Positions 54,001-64,000 of a DNA stretch of 64,000 nucleotides are shown here, in pieces (position 1 is the stretch's first letter; each line of letters begins with the position of its first letter). The notes below the pieces were generated by a model, which was not told the origin of the DNA, ran no database searches, and saw nothing but the letters and a program-made list of their open reading frames with translations. Source of the DNA: Baylisascaris procyonis (Eukaryota; Nematoda; Chromadorea; Rhabditida; Ascarididae); assembly GCA_037389465.1 (NCBI GenBank), contig JAZARR010000033.1:1960501-2024500 (forward strand), written 5' to 3'. Position numbers and translations under genes: made by a program.

Positions 54001-57000
54001 TTTACTCATAATTTGTTTCGCTGTTTTTCGCATTAAATTATAGAGATTCACATATATGCATTACTACGGGCAAATATTGTAGCCGTTTTATAGCAGCCCT
54101 TTGTTAAATCTGTTTCTTCAGAGGGGTTATTTTCATTGTATTATATAATTGGACGTTGCGACTATGGAATGAGCAATTTCCGCATTCACATTATTCAAAT
54201 TTAATTGCACGATTGGTTTAATTATTGGAGTTTGCCCGTTTTGCTAGAAGCTTTCTGGCTGAATACGATTACTTTCATCTTTAAACAATCGCCTTTAATA
54301 GAAAAACGATTTTTCCATCTTGTCGTTTTTTTTTTTCGAAAGAAGTTTCCGCTGGAAACTTTTTCAGAAAGGGAAAAAATAGTTTTTCCCATAAGAAGAG
54401 AAATTCCTCTCGAAAGTGAGGAAAATTGTTTTCTGTATCTTAAACTCGGCACCTTTTTTTAAAATTGTACCGCACTGCGCTACTCTGTTTAGGAAAATTA
54501 GTGAGTGGATTGATGCCTTTACTGCTATGTAGCATATCACGTACCCATGGTTTGACTAGCAGTGGTGTGTTGGCACTGTGATATCAGTAGTAATTTCTTT
54601 AGTGATGGCATAGCCAAGCAAGTGACCATCTCATTCGGTCAGGCTGCATTATCGATTACGGCCATCATGCGCGGCCGAAGCTAAGACGAAGTTATTCTAA
54701 GCTGGTTCCTAATATATGCTGCAAAGAGCGCGTTTCGTTTTCAAATATTTCTTTGCATTACTTCATTAAGCTCACTCTTCAGTATATCAAGACTAGATGG
54801 CATTAGTGAGGGAAGAAGTGTTAAACCCTCTCTTTAAACTCAGTAGATGTTTTCATGTCACTTCTAGGCAGTCGTGGACATCGCAGATCCGATATCTGAA
54901 TGTGAGGAGATTCTATTAATGCTCGTAGTGGCTTACATTTTGCCTTACTTTAGTAAGCTCCAATTCACATAATGTGCTGATATATAATTGCAAAAATTTT
55001 TCTGCGAAGGTTTCAGAAAAATCCATAACACGTGCAGGTTTCCGTACCTATGAAGATCAAAAAAATTGTTGAGCAAAACTTGTGCGAAGGCTGCCTCATC
55101 AATCAACTGTTGAACAACAAAAATAAAACAACAATAGCAATCGTTCAATGAGTGAAAAATACTTCGACTATAAATAAATGACGTAGATAAAAACGGAAGA
55201 GGCGCGATAACCCAGTTATCTCTGCGACTTCCGAATTCAGAGTAAATACCACAGACCACCACTCTTAGTAGAGGTCATACTGCCTGCTAGACCAGTAAAT
55301 TTGGGCTGTCACTGTTTCTTGTAGTGAAAGGTTGAATTCTCCTCTCTCACTCTCACACTGCTTTCCTTGCCATTTCACCTCCTTTCCTGTTTTTGCTGAG
55401 CGTGTACTCAATGTAGAAGCATCCATTTTAATCGCACATTGTGTTCAGGTGCGTGAATTGGAGAGTCTGGAGGATACAGCAGAAGGCGAAGCGAAGCGTA
55501 CGCTGGATGAATTGTTGCGTTCCTCGAATCGCCTTCTGGACACCGTTAAACACGCCGTAATTCTACTGCAGATGGCCAGAAGTCGTGTCGAATCAATTTC
55601 TTTCTCTGACACACAGACGGCCATTGAAGACGACGGTGACGATTCACATACCGAACCCTCGAGCAAGGTTTCTTTCTCAACTATGTCTATTTAGTGATGA
55701 GTACTATTGCTTCGTTAAGAAATCATCTAACGATGATATGGGTGGCGAGGTTAGAAGGGAATAGTTTATTATGTTGGTAGTGTCTTAGTACACCTCATCG
55801 TCTTGTTAGTATCCCACTTTTCTATAAAAGAAAACTAAACGTCTCGAGATTCAAATTTTAAACACCGCATTCTGCGGTGCTTCAAAAGGCTGCAGAGGTT
55901 GCATAAATCCACAATGCAATCATTACCCGTTAAGCGTCGCTTCTATTCTTCTGTTAATGCTACGATAGGTTTGCTTTTCGTTCGTATAGAAAATGTTACT
56001 TTTTTATTTTGCATGAAGCGAACCATTTTGATAACGACGTACCGATCGTTGCCCTTAGCTTGTAAATGTTGCGTTAGTAATGTGTATGGTATTTGGTTGA
56101 TAGCATCGATTTTTACGTTAGAATCGTAAAGCTGCCAGTGGGGATATTTTTTGCATTTGATATGGAGTTGAAGTTAAGAAAATTTTTACGTTAACTCGTA
56201 AAAATTACTGCACGCGCAAGCTCCTCGATGTCTCAGTCGCAAATTTTATAGAAGAGTCGAGGGGTTTTTTTGTTTCGTCTTCCTTTCATATTTTTTTACC
56301 TTCATTGTGCATTCATTTTATTCTCCTTTTTTGCATGGAATTGCTATGGAGCATTAATGTATGTAGATTAAGTGTATGCACCGTACCTATGGCGCAGGCA
56401 GGAGGTGTATTTCATGAAAGTTGTATAGGTGGGCAGAGATTTTCACATAAAGATACAGCTCTACTCATAAACGTCATTCGTCTCATCGGGCAGTTCATAA
56501 AAAGATTTTTTTCAGGATTCCTGTAAGGCTGTTCAGTGAACACCTACACTGTTCCCCTGTCCATATCTATGACACTTAATAATTTTTTTAAATAAGCGAA
56601 ACATTCGATAATAGGCATTTCAACAACACCTTCTGAGTGGAGGTGTTGTTGTACGTGAAACTCAATTAAATTGAAAAAGGGCCAAATTCGAAAGTGTGAA
56701 TGCCAGCGTTTTTTTTTTCACTATTTTAGACAGACGTAATGGAAATGCTGGCTCCATTGTCGTACTCAAGCAGTGATGAGGAGTTCTTCGATGCAGAAAG
56801 TCCGTTAGAGGAGCGTGCCGCTAAAGAGATGATTGGGGACAATGAAGTTCCTGAGGCTAGATCGATATCCGCAGAGAAAGCTAATAGAGTATCGTTGAGT
56901 GTATTGGAAGCGGATTTTGGTGATGAAGATGAAGACTTCGACGCCATCTACGATGATACGGAGGAAAGCGATGTGGGCAATGTGCAGCAACAACATGGAT

Positions 57001-60000
57001 CTGTGCTTATGCATCTTCTTTCGCAGGTGGGTCTCAACATATGAGTAAAGCCCATTTGCAAGTCTTATAGCGCGAGGAGGGGGTGCTTCATACCGTTACG
57101 CAGGTGAAAGTTCGATTTAGATGCATTCTTTGTTGACTGAATTATGGGAATTCAGTTAGCATTCGATTTCAGTGAATTTGTGTGTGTTTCAAATATTTTA
57201 CTCTATGATGGAGTGGTCGCAAATTACTTCTGTTCAAGTGAGTAGATGGCGCTTACTTCCCCGCATTTTCGGACTGAGCTTGCGAAAGACGAGCTCAAAA
57301 GATTGTATGCAAAGGGAACGGGGAAGGCGAAACAGAAGCCAAAAAAATACTGGGAAAAGGCATTTGAAACCTGAGATCTTAGCTTGGTTTATTGTTAAAA
57401 GTGTTTGTTTCGTTCTTTAGTGGTGCTCCCTCTGCTTTTCTTATCAGAAAATTTTACGGTCGTCTTATCTTAACGGAATGTCTGCCCCTTATAGCACCCT
57501 TCCAGGTATACTGCAGTTTGATATAGCCTGCACGCTTTTTGGTGATACTAAAATTTTTTCAAGTGTCGTAGAAATAAAAACTGTCGTAACCTAATCTTTA
57601 CTCGATCAGATTGGTGCTGGAATTTTTTAAAAAGCGTCCATTTTTCTTCTCATTGTGTATGGGCCGCGATTTATGGATGTGTAGTTTTTCGCGGTATGAT
57701 CCCCTTTGCCAGTGGACATCTGCAATGATCGCAATCAAGTGGCGATATCGCGAAAGGTAAGGTAGTCTACGTTTGTATAACTACACTTTTGTTTGTATAT
57801 CGAGCAATCATATGGCATTATCAGATTCTTTATTTCGGAATATGTAGTGGGGAAGTGTTTAGTTTCACGGATATGTGTGCCCATTTTAAAGGGTAGCATA
57901 TGTTCAGTATGGTGCATTGATGATGAATTCTGTAGGTGAGTGTTGGAATGGATTTAACGAAAGTAACGTTGCCGACTTTCATTCTGGAACGTCGCTCATT
58001 ACTGGAAATGTATGCCGACTTCTTCGCCCATCCGGATAGTTTCATCGTCGCGACGGAAATGACATCGCCAGAAGAACGCTTCATCTCGGTGGTCAGATAT
58101 TACCTCGGTGCATTCTATGCAGCGCGCAAGAGTGGAGTGGCCAAGAAACCGTACAACCCGATTCTTGGAGAAACATTCAGATGTTTGTTTTGTATTTATT
58201 CTCCGTTTTTTTCATCACTTTTCTGTCCAACCGTAATTTAGAAATTGTGGCACCGCTATTGATTGCCGTCGGGTATCTCTTTTGCCTATAGGTAAGTCGG
58301 GTTCATTCGGCGAGTTTATGGGGGGGGGGGTCTTGTCTTTTGGTGAGGGAGAGGCGAAAGGTCGCGTAAAAAAGCGGTGCTGAAGATGAGGGTTAAAATT
58401 TTTTTCGCATGCGGAGATTTTAGTGCATTCTACTGCTTACGTTGGAAGATATCCCCTCTTCTCAGATTGTAGGCTTTGCTTGTTGATGCTAATTTTTGAA
58501 GTCGTTTTGTAGACGATGAGACAAAAGCTGCAATATATATTTGAACGGATCGATTTCCTCAACAAGTTTCACTTGATTTTGCATTTACGAGGGAAACGAT
58601 GACGTTCTGTTGGTGGGGACTGTTTTGTTGCCATCCATAATCAACATATCAAATTTTCTTGCATTTTGCGAACAATTTCTGATGCAGCAAGGCTAATTCG
58701 TCAAAACGTTTATTAATATTGCATCACCAAGATTATATGGAAGTTAGTTACTGCGTATGCAATAATGGATGGACGCATAAATGGTTGAGCTAGCAGGATT
58801 CATCATGTACATGAAACTTTCATTTGCGAAGGTTTAGCCGTTTGCTGAGATGATCGGACGGTTGCATGAAGCGTTGTCGTCACTTTCAGTGTTTTAAATT
58901 ATGATGACGTCACTAACGTCCTCACATGATAGGCGAAAGCAGGCGAAATGACCCAAAAATTGTTTTTTTTTTTTTTAATATTTCGGCTATCTGAGTTTTC
59001 CTCAAAGTGCTTACCAACATTGCTACTGGATGTTGCGTTATCGACTATTTCGCTATTTCACACAAGAGCAGCCACTCAAGCTACAGTTTCTAGAGAGAAA
59101 ATCCTCCATTATGCCAAATTTTCACTTCATCGGTGAAGAGAAATTAAATTATTCTCGATGCTATTTTTGCTCACCTCATATCTGTTATTATTACTGACAG
59201 GAGGAAGATGTTATTGTTGTAGGGCAGTCAACATATCGGTGCTCTTTTCTGCTAGAATGAGCATATATGTTTGTATATGTGAGGAAATGTACGTAAGGTA
59301 CAGGTCGATGGGACGTGCCAGGATTGCCGCATAGTGGGGAGAAGACCGTTCGTGGTCCATTCCCGGGTTCGGACGTGAATCAGCTAACGTTTATCGCAGA
59401 GCAGGTCAGCCATCACCCACCGATCTCAGCCTTCTATGCCGAGCTGCCTTCAAAGAAGATCTCGCTCAATGCGCATATTTGGACCAAATCGTCATTTCTT
59501 GGACTTTCTATTGGTATGATTCATATTGTGTTCCACAGCTTCATCGCTTTTGTTGTGGGGAATTCCGCTGTTTCCTAAATTTCAATAAATTTGCATCCTT
59601 TTTTTCGAGCGCCGTTGAATATTATGGCTTTCTTTCTGCCGTTTTTTTCTTTGCCACCTTTGTTTACATGAAGATAGGCATTGTGTACCAATAAGCACCT
59701 TAGTTAGTCCAGCTAGGTGTGCGCATAATTGATTAATTGTTTTTTGTTGTGCGGTTTCTGTTGCCGAAAATAGGACTGTCGTGAGAATGTCGTCTCGAGT
59801 TGGATCGGATGGTGTTTAACTGATTCGATTCGAATGCTACAAAGAGGTCATAAAGGTTTGCAGTGTTTCGTCTAATTAATACCGTTAATCACTTTAAAAA
59901 CTTTCGTTCCTCTTTATGTCGAACGAAGAAGAATGTGAAGAAATGAAAGAAAAGAAACAAGTTAGCAGCAGCGTGTGCATCATGTTCTAAACTGTTTTTG

Positions 60001-61337
60001 TGACGGTACCTATGTAGTTAGTCTTTTTTCCCCGATCGTTCTTCATCAGAACCGATGGGTTAGTAACGGAAGTGGTGAAAAGGTAAGTAGGTTTTGTTGC
60101 ACTTGGAGTAGTGACTTATGAATTGCTGTGATATAGCGGTGCATTTGCAATTGCGCTAATTGTTGCAATTGTGTTATACGTAGACTTTAAAGGTACATCC
60201 GTCTGTATCAACCAGATTCGTGGAAAATACTTTATTTGCGTTTATTCAGCTTGTTACGTAATGAATGTGGCCACGTTTCTAATCCTAAACGCTTGTATTA
60301 CAGCTTTCTTATGATCGTTAAAACTTGGAGGGAGTATGGTGGCAGAAGGGCTTGCAGCGTTTAGACACATCGCTTGCTACTTCTTGCATAGAGTCCGTGG
60401 TTTCCAGGTGTGGCAAATATTGGGTGGGCTACTGTGAAGTTGCATGAATTCGACGAGGAATATACCGTCACATTTCCGAGTGGTTACGGCAGATCGATAA
60501 TGAGCACTCCATGGGTGGAGCTCGGCGGCAAGGTTTGCTTGTGCTTCTTTAATGTTCTTGGCGAGAAGTGGGGTAAACCTTTACGGAGCTACAGGTGCTG
60601 CTCTGTTTTACAAGACTTAGCGTTGTGGTTTTTTGTGCATCTCTAGTGGCATTGATAACGGCTACAAAATGTATAAAATTGTCACATTTTCTTTGGAAGT
60701 GTTTATTTTCTATATATTTCAAATTGTCGGTTTCCACATGAAAAAAGTAAGGACACGTTGGATCGGGTGGAAAAATCAGCGAGCAAGAGAACAGCAAAGT
60801 TTTCGCAAGTGCCATTGAATGTATTGCTCATTATTTAAGGCACTCGCATCGGTTTGTAGTGGGACATGCTAGCATTGTAATCCTTCTTCATAGTGCATTC
60901 AGCCAGATGATTTGCCAGTAATGTTAAGGTGACAGTGAGCTGTCTCAAGACGGGCTATTGTGCGGATATTGAATTTCTAACGAAACCGTTCTTCGGGGGC
61001 AAACCGCATCGAATAAATGCAAATGTTTATCGAGTCGGCTTCAAGAAGCCCATTCTAAGCATAAGGGGCGAATGGAATGGTATAATGACTGCAAAGCCGT
61101 TGACTGGCGACGAGTTCGTCTTCGTTGATGTCAAACAGAAAACCGAAAGCAAAAAGGTTGTGTCTTTTTGCCATTTCCGGCGTCAGGCTTCTCCGTATTG
61201 TTTTACTCGAAGTAACGATCTATCGAGCTCATAGAGTTGTGAAAAATATGCCGGCTGGCTTATGTCAGAAAGCATGAGAAATAAGTGAGACGTGCGCATA
61301 GAGTAACACCTTTCGTAGTATTTTATTTTATTTTATT

Positions 61338-61392
<55 letters not shown>

Positions 61393-63678
61393 TTTTTTGA
61401 AGGGAGGACTACTCAGCTAACCAAGTGAATTTAACTCGGAAATTTGCATAATTTCAATGTTGACGGGTTTTCTGCATTTGTTTTTAGCCATGAGCGATGG
61501 GGAATTCAAAGTTTTTCTTCGGGAAACATGTTTTTCGTTGCCATGATAACGCTGCGCGTCTTGCCGTCTGCTATTGATTGTTGCGTCTAAATTGTCGCAG
61601 CAGCTTCCATTGAACGCAATCCGCTCAAGTGATAGTTCCTTAATATTGAATAGAACTAATTTGTAGGAAGAGAGCTGCATTTTTTCCCACGAATTTTGAG
61701 TGAATTTGGTTGCAGTGGGAAGGAAGGGGGAGGGATCGAGGAAGAACGGTCTATTATGCGAAGTCTCACTCACGATTGTGCTACGAACTGTGAGTTATTG
61801 TATTGACTAACGAAAGTTCAAACGACAAATGACCATGTCACCAGGTCAAACTTATTTGGTTGAAAGGTTTTCAGGAATGCGTTACTGTTATGGAACAAGG
61901 TCAGCGTGAATCGAGGCGGTTGTGGAGACACGTGACAGTTGGTCTGAAGAGGAATCGCATATCTGTAGCAACAACTGCAAAACGGTGGATTGAACAACGG
62001 CAAAGGGACGAAGCCAGACAGCGCCAGGTTTGTTGGCAAGCTTTTGCTTTATTCTACTCTTTTTTTTAAATTATTGCTTTTGAGCAACTGCAATTTGGGA
62101 GGCTGCTGCAGACATTACACTGCTATTTCTAATTTTTTAGCAGTGGGCTTTGTCGGTCTTGCTGAGGCGATGATCTGGTTTGTATAGATGAGGTGAAGTA
62201 TTTTTCCTGAGTACTCTGCTGGTTTTTGCTAAGTTAGTCTGCGAAACTGTGCAAAAAAGGGTCGATTGTGGCGGATACGTTTTATTTAGTGGTGGGCAGT
62301 TGAGAAATCGTTTAGGGAACGCGGTCTAAACGTTGAGTTTCTCTTGAGAATCTCAAGTATTTTCAATGAAAACTTTTTTGTGTGCTTCACCCAAGGTCAT
62401 GTGAATATCATCGTCCTTCTTGCATCGACAAATGGTTTCATATATGTTTAAATAGGGATTGGGATGAGGAAACGGTCTGTTGTTGAGGAAAAAGCGCTAT
62501 GCATAAATGATGTTCTTTCATTTGTGTGTGAGTGTCGTTTAGTAGGGGATGGCTTGTTTATGTCATTAATGGTTTATCGTTATTCCGCTTCGTTTTGTCA
62601 CTATGCATTGTTTTGTTTATGAGGGATGAATATGTAGTTTTGAATATTTGCAAAAGTTTTTTATTAGAGAAGAACATCCACAACGAGAGCTTTGAATTGA
62701 AAGTATTTGCACAAGTCGAACAAATTGTGTTGTAAGTTCGAACTTTCGAATAGCTCAAAAGAAAATTAGTGCACAGGCACTTAAGTAAGCAATTTCAATT
62801 TTTATTAAAAATTCACCCACTAAAGTACCAGCAAACTCGATGACACCGTCACAGAAATACCCGCTTATTTACAAAAGAAAGATACAAGAATAGATCCGAT
62901 TCCTGGATTTCCTGCTTTTTTTAGTATTTTTAGTGTTGGTCTCTGCGGTTGCATATTATTTTTATGCGGGAAACGCCATGTGAAATATTTGAAACGATGT
63001 GTTTGATGTGCGTACACAAAAAGGACATTACGTATAATAGAACAAATTTAGAGAAAGTGGAGAGCGTAGTTAAGCTGGCTGTTGTGCTTTTGATCTCTGT
63101 TTCATTTTTCATTCTTTATCTGTAAAAATTTTTATTTCTAACAAGTTTTTCCACAATTTAAAACTCATTATTTTTCATAGAGATCCACCGCTTATTAATT
63201 GATCAACTGTCAGAAGTCACTTTTTATTTAATAAAAGTGAAGTTTGTTTGATAAGGTTGCTGCGAATGGTGGTGTATAATTGATTTGCAAGTGAGGGGCT
63301 TCAACGAGCTGTTGATTTTAGTCAAAAAATGCTAATTAATGCACCTTGCACGTATTTTGTTCTGGAGCATAGCGATATATGTGAAGACGATACTGTTTAT
63401 TATAATTGGCCATGAAATACTAATCGCTATGCAGTTCGCTTTTAGATATCGTATGTAACATGTCCGATTTTAAAATTGCGCAGAGATCTTCATATAGAAT
63501 AAATTTTTACACGTTGCGAGGCATAATTTAATTATGAAAAGCAGTTAGAGGGATTGGCGAACAAGAGTTGGCCATTCGGTGAAGTGGAATCTTGCAGGAA
63601 CAAGGAATCGTCTATCAGCCGATATTATTCGTTGCTAAAGGCGATGATTGGCTCTACAAGGACCCATTAATTACATAA
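45052..63678 (+). CDS. OSBPL9: oxysterol-binding protein-related protein 9-like lipid transfer protein (PH-FFAT-ORD)
   Basis: ORP9 moves sterol and PI4P at ER contacts with Golgi and endosomes. Exons: 45052-45279, 46161-46322, 55449-55667, 56730-57026, 57936-58182, 59304-59513, 60408-60532, 60929-61156, 61875-62027, 63598-63678; all GT/AG and in phase, 649 residues (human ORP9 736). The PH domain starts at residue 3 ([20 protein letters not shown]). A coiled-coil-like segment follows in exons 2-3. An FFAT motif (EFFDAES, 221-227) with an acidic lead lies in exon 4. ORD landmarks: [30 protein letters not shown], the OSBP signature EQVSHHPP (417-424), [25 protein letters not shown] and GEWNG, ending [12 protein letters not shown] 45052 matches the human N-terminus; the frame is open further 5' but without homology. 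The difference in length from human is mostly the shortened Ser/Pro linker between PH and ORD. Confidence 0.96.
46775..46824 (+). repeat. 25-bp tandem duplication
   Basis: Two adjacent units beginning TAACGCTTATCATTGAAGAA, differing by one base near their ends, within the large ORP9 intron. Confidence 0.85.
53358..53380 (+). other. G-quadruplex-capable run in ORP9 intron 2
   Basis: Five G-runs of 3-4 separated by loops of 1-2 bases. Non-coding; no other context. Confidence 0.45.
61321..61397 (+). repeat. (TTTA)n microsatellite in ORP9 intron 8
   Basis: About 77 bp of TTTTA followed by uninterrupted TTTA units, between ORP9 exons 60929-61156 and 61875-62027. On the opposite strand it reads as a TAAA run, like the tail of a non-LTR element, but no element body was identified. 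Confidence 0.95.
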
Positions 63679-63690
63679 TGCTTGTTTGTA

Positions 63691-63696
63691 AATAAA
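63691..63696 (+). terminator. polyadenylation signal of the ORP9-like gene
   Basis: AATAAA 12 bases after the TAA stop, implying a very short 3' UTR unless a later signal is used. Confidence 0.5.
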
Positions 63697-64000
63697 TTAA
63701 TTCAAGTTAAGCGTTGCTCCTTCAGTTATCTGCATCGTTCTTCTTGTGTGCTCATCCCGAAACTGACTGTGGGTAAAGTGATTTCGATGATTATATGGTG
63801 TTTATTTATTTTTTCATTACATTCTTCGGGTTTTTCTAAACTATGTATTGTTGTTTAGGAAGGTGCTAATGAGAGAAGAGAGTTTATTGAGCGCATCTTT
63901 ATTAAACGAAGTTATTTTCAAGAGTAGACATTCAAACGTTTTCTGATAAAATAATATCAGGCACAGTTTTTGAATCTGCTTATAAATAAAAGAAAGTTTT
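63697..64000. other. 3' flank of the ORP9-like gene
   Basis: AT-rich; no coding recognised up to the window edge. Confidence 0.5.

Larger units (their letters stand above)
46323..55448. other. 9.1-kb intron 2 of the ORP9-like gene
   Basis: The flanking exons align with human ORP9 with no residues missing, so no coding exon is expected here. It is AT-rich with T and A homopolymers, two small tandem duplications (46775-46824, 25 bp x2; 47095-47132, 19 bp x2), a GC-richer open stretch at 47280-47540, a plus-strand 149-codon hydrophobic frame at 51090-51539 and a minus-strand 88-codon frame at 50301-50567. None is recognised. Confidence 0.6.

Overview
The window looks like nuclear DNA from a nematode. 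It is AT-rich, its genes are split into many short exons, and most acceptors resemble the nematode consensus TTTCAG. Three genes also have an acceptor-like TTTCAG or TTTGCAG just 5' of the start codon, as expected for spliced-leader trans-splicing. Introns are large for a nematode (up to 9.1 kb), so this is not a compact Caenorhabditis-type genome. I cannot name the species. All family assignments come from reading translated exons against remembered family sequences; no database search was possible.

Five conserved protein-coding genes can be reconstructed. (1) Minus strand, about 22.7 to 6.0 kb: a BAIAP3/Munc13-4 type (C2-MUN-C2) vesicle-priming protein in about 25 exons. (2) Plus, 24.6-27.7 kb: NDUFS4, the 18 kDa accessory subunit of mitochondrial complex I, 3 exons, complete. 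(3) Plus, 30.5-32.4 kb: a very short SS18/SSXT-domain protein (SWI/SNF or BAF chromatin-remodelling subunit family), 3 exons. (4) Minus, 41.2 to 35.5 kb: the catalytic subunit of mitochondrial pyruvate dehydrogenase phosphatase (PP2C family), 8 exons, complete, 503 codons. (5) Plus, 45.1-63.7 kb: an ORP9-type oxysterol-binding-related lipid-transfer protein (PH, FFAT, ORD), 10 exons, complete, 649 codons.

Layout from left to right: a possible 3' end of a plus-strand gene at 1-99; about 6 kb with nothing recognised; BAIAP3-like (-); NDUFS4 (+), divergent from it; a gene-poor stretch with a 25-bp minisatellite; SS18-like (+), convergent with PDP (-); about 4 kb between the divergent PDP and ORP9 starts; ORP9 (+) to near the right edge. 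NDUFS4 and PDP both act in mitochondrial oxidative metabolism. The BAIAP3-like protein and ORP9 both belong to membrane traffic and contact sites. There is no sign of an operon or a functional cluster.

Exon boundaries of NDUFS4, PDP and ORP9 were checked for GT/AG ends and for reading phase across every junction, and all agree. The BAIAP3-like model has 24 internal junctions, of which 21 are in phase and three around 14.7-16.5 kb remain unresolved. I found no bacterial-type features, CRISPR arrays, rRNA genes or intact transposon open reading frames.
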